The notes under the pieces were generated by a model. That model had not been told where the DNA came from. It ran no database searches and was given only the letters and a program-made list of their open reading frames with translations. From DAMCZI01 sp032095175 (GTDB taxonomy: Bacteria > Bacillota > Clostridia > Clostridiales > Caloramatoraceae), in assembly GCA_032095175.1 (NCBI GenBank), contig DAMCZI010000006.1:86438-150437 (forward strand): 64,000 bases of DNA. Reading direction: 5' to 3'. A program made the translations under genes and the position numbers. Shown here one piece after another: positions 62,326 to 64,000 of this stretch. The stretch's first letter is position 1. Each line of letters starts with the position of its first letter.

Positions 62326-62775
62326 TTAACTACAATAGTTCAATATCCAGCATATTCCGAATTTATCTATTACACTTCCAGATAATTCATACTCACCTTT
62401 TTTCTTTTCTAAAGGTGTATTTCTTTTACCTTCTTCTAAAAGTTTATTATATGTTTTCTCAATCCACTCTTTATCCTTACTTGATATTTCATATGTAATG
62501 TTATCTCTGTTATTTGGATTGGGATTTATGCCTGTATCAAACACAAGTACAGGCGAATCTCCCATAACCATTGAAAAAATTGAGCCACCACTTTTGATAT
62601 TAAGTTCTGCTCTGTAAATTAAATCTTTACATCTAGGTGGTAATTCAAAATCAAACACCTCAGATTTATCATCGAAAGTTAATACTTTAACTTCATTTAA
62701 GTCAAAGATTTGAGTATAAAAATCAATTGCTTTTCTACAATTTCCAAAATACGTTACACAAGAAGATATCTTCAT
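62326..62775 (-). CDS. VOC family protein (PhnB/glyoxalase-like)
   Basis: About 149 residues: SSCVTYFGNCRKAIDFYTQI, AELNIKSGGSIFSMVMGDSP, KEWIEKTYNKLLEEGKRNTP, DKFGICWILNY. This is the PhnB-like subgroup of the vicinal oxygen chelate fold, often without a known reaction. GGGGAG favours the ATG at 62775. Confidence 0.88.
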   Translation of the reverse strand: MKISSCVTYFGNCRKAIDFYTQIFDLNEVKVLTFDDKSEVFDFELPPRCKDLIYRAELNIKSGGSIFSMVMGDSPVLVFDTGINPNPNNRDNITYEISSKDKEWIEKTYNKLLEEGKRNTPLEKKKGEYELSGSVIDKFGICWILNYCS

Positions 62776-62900
62776 AATAAAATTCTCCCCTTCCAAATAT
62801 TCATTTTTCTCAAGTACATTAAGACACTATTTAGATAATATACAAATTTGTGCCATTAAGCAGATTATATCATTCTAATATACAAATATCCATTCATATG

Positions 62901-62931
62901 TTGACATTCACGCGACGTGAATGTTTATAAT
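62901..62931 (+). promoter_or_regulatory. MerR-type promoter with 19-bp spacer and perfect dyad
   Basis: TTGACA (62901-62906), 19 bases, TATAAT (62926-62931), both perfect consensus. The spacer dyad ACATTCACG-CGA-CGTGAATGT (62904-62924) is perfect. Such a promoter is inactive until a MerR protein twists it. Confidence 0.85.
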
Positions 62932-62988
62932 ATGTTTAGGAAGTACTTCTTAATCAAGATAATAAACTTTTCAGGAGAATATATTTAA

Positions 62989-63717
62989 ATGAATGAATTA
63001 ATGAAAATTAGTGAAGTTGCGGTTAAATATAATATTACCAAAAGGACATTAAGATACTATGAAGAAATCGGTATCTTATCAAGTATAAGAAAGAACGGAT
63101 CTAATTATAGATATTATGACACTAATACACTAAATAGATTAGAGCAAATATTACTTCTAAAAAGTTTAAACTTTCAAATTAGTGAAATCAAAGAGATTTT
63201 GCTTTCTAAGGATGAGGATTTTATTGATAATATATTACATAATAAGTTGGCTAGCCTCCAGGAGGAAATAGATACTTTATATGCTTATAAAAGAGTTATT
63301 TCATCAATAATTAAGTTAAGGGATAAGCAATGTTCAAGCAGCATAAACCTGTATCAAATTATAAAAGAACAAATATACCTCCATAAAAATATAGAAAGGA
63401 TGATTGACATGAATCAATATATGGGAGACATGATTATTATTGAATTTGGTCTTAATATTGTATCATGTGCCAATAAATTAATTGATAGCATAAAGGAACT
63501 AAGAAAAGATATTGAAAGTATAACAAATAAAGAAATACCATTAATAAGGATAAGAGATAATACCGATTTAAAAAATGATGAATATAGAATATTAGTTAAA
63601 GGAGTTATTATTGAGGATGAGACTTTTGAAAATATCGATGATAGTGAAAAAATCACTAGAATAGTAACAGCTTTAAAAGACTCTATAAATAGCAATATAG
63701 ATTCTATAACTAGTTAG
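62989..63717 (+). CDS. MerR-family regulator with FlhA-like C-terminal domain
   Basis: A 242-residue protein. Residues 1-110 form a MerR domain and coiled coil (MKISEVAVKYNITKRTLRYY, EEIGILSSI, NYRYYDTNTLNRLEQILLLK). Residues 147-240 resemble the first subdomain of the FlhA export-gate cytoplasmic region: GDMIIIEFGLNIVSCANKLI, the PLIRIRDN motif at 184-191 and NDEYRILVKGV at 196-206. FlhA/InvA proteins have the same order. AGGAGA lies 11 bases before the ATG. Possibly a regulator that uses this fold as a ligand or protein sensor. Confidence 0.85.
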   Translation: MNELMKISEVAVKYNITKRTLRYYEEIGILSSIRKNGSNYRYYDTNTLNRLEQILLLKSLNFQISEIKEILLSKDEDFIDNILHNKLASLQEEIDTLYAYKRVISSIIKLRDKQCSSSINLYQIIKEQIYLHKNIERMIDMNQYMGDMIIIEFGLNIVSCANKLIDSIKELRKDIESITNKEIPLIRIRDNTDLKNDEYRILVKGVIIEDETFENIDDSEKITRIVTALKDSINSNIDSITS

Positions 63718-63746
63718 TTTAAAATATCCCCCATGGCCACAAAAAT

Positions 63747-63783
63747 GACCCCATCAAATTAGACGGGGTCATGACTCTTCTCT
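63747..63783 (+). terminator. Terminator after MerR-FlhA-like gene
   Basis: ATGACCCC-ATCAAATTAGAC-GGGGTCAT followed by GACTCTTCTCTTT; perfect 8-bp stem, moderate U-run. Confidence 0.65.
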
Positions 63784-63930
63784 TTGAGCTTTCTTTTTAT
63801 TTACATGCTCACGCTCTATGAGCATATCTTCTTAGTATTATTATATACAAAAATATAACCTTAATACAATTATATAATAATAATTTTTAAATAAGTTGTC
63901 AAGCTTAAAATATCTTTCAAAAAATGAAAA

Positions 63931-64000
63931 TGGCTCCGTGGAGAGGGCTCGAACCTCGAAACCCGACCGTTAGCTAGTCGATTTGCGAGAACATTGAGTC
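63931..64000 (-). tRNA. Probable 3' part of a tRNA gene (cut by window edge)
   Basis: Read on the minus strand it ends GAGGTTCGAGCCCTCTCCAC then GGAGCCA: a T-arm with loop TTCGAGC (4 of 5 stem pairs), a 3' acceptor strand CCACGGA, discriminator G and encoded CCA. The middle hairpin CGACT-AGCTAAC-GGTCG is either the anticodon arm or a long variable arm (Leu/Ser type). The 5' half is outside the window and no anticodon can be assigned safely. T-rich sequence follows. Confidence 0.5.

Overview
The window looks like chromosomal DNA of a low-GC, Gram-positive anaerobe close to Clostridium. It is very AT-rich, has strong AGGAGG-type ribosome binding sites with frequent GTG and TTG starts, carries T-box leaders on two aminoacyl-tRNA synthetase genes, and encodes a B12-dependent (class II) ribonucleotide reductase. 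No phage, insertion sequence or CRISPR array was seen. Species cannot be named from the sequence alone.

Layout. 1-2870: a pair of overlapping ABC exporter half-genes, the first cut by the window edge. 2985-4172: a GNAT acetyltransferase and a frameshifted small ORF. 4638-7258: a three-gene ABC-2 exporter behind a leader with two tandem hairpins. 7509-17508: a 10 kb minus-strand sugar operon with a class II aldolase, an iron alcohol dehydrogenase, a split transketolase, a LevR-like regulator, all four mannose-family PTS subunits and an RpiB/LacAB-type isomerase. 17999-26383: an M28 lipoprotein peptidase, WecB and TagO/WecA-type envelope enzymes, an ArsR regulator with an alpha/beta hydrolase, and a TetR regulator with an unknown protein. 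26499-28165: T-box-controlled GlyRS. 28262-46153: mostly one- and two-gene units of regulators and small enzymes, including an ECF sigma factor with a membrane-anchored serpin, two HTH-methyltransferase fusions, and the PhzF/HxlR divergent pair. 46469-55552: an M28 peptidase, an intein-containing NrdJ behind an NrdR operator pair, LysR with a split ChrA, and T-box-controlled ProRS. 55729-64000: a DNA glycosylase, MerR and PadR regulators, several DUF proteins, a MerR-FlhA-like protein, and what seems to be the 3' end of a tRNA gene.

The most unusual points are these. (1) A serpin carries an anti-sigma-like cytoplasmic tail and one membrane segment, and is translationally coupled to an ECF sigma factor. 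This suggests a protease-sensing signalling pair. (2) A MerR regulator has a C-terminal half resembling the FlhA cytoplasmic domain and sits behind a textbook 19-bp-spacer MerR promoter. (3) Two other DNA-binding domains (XRE and MerR) are fused to SAM methyltransferases. All four MerR genes have 19-bp-spacer promoters. (4) The sugar operon combines enzymes that would strip C2 units, isomerise and reduce an unknown PTS sugar, and its LevR-like regulator has lost the GAFTGA and Walker B motifs. (5) Two families of short dispersed hairpin repeats, one REP-like, sit at gene ends.

Many start codons were moved inside the longest ORF because the Shine-Dalgarno sequence requires it; each entry says so.
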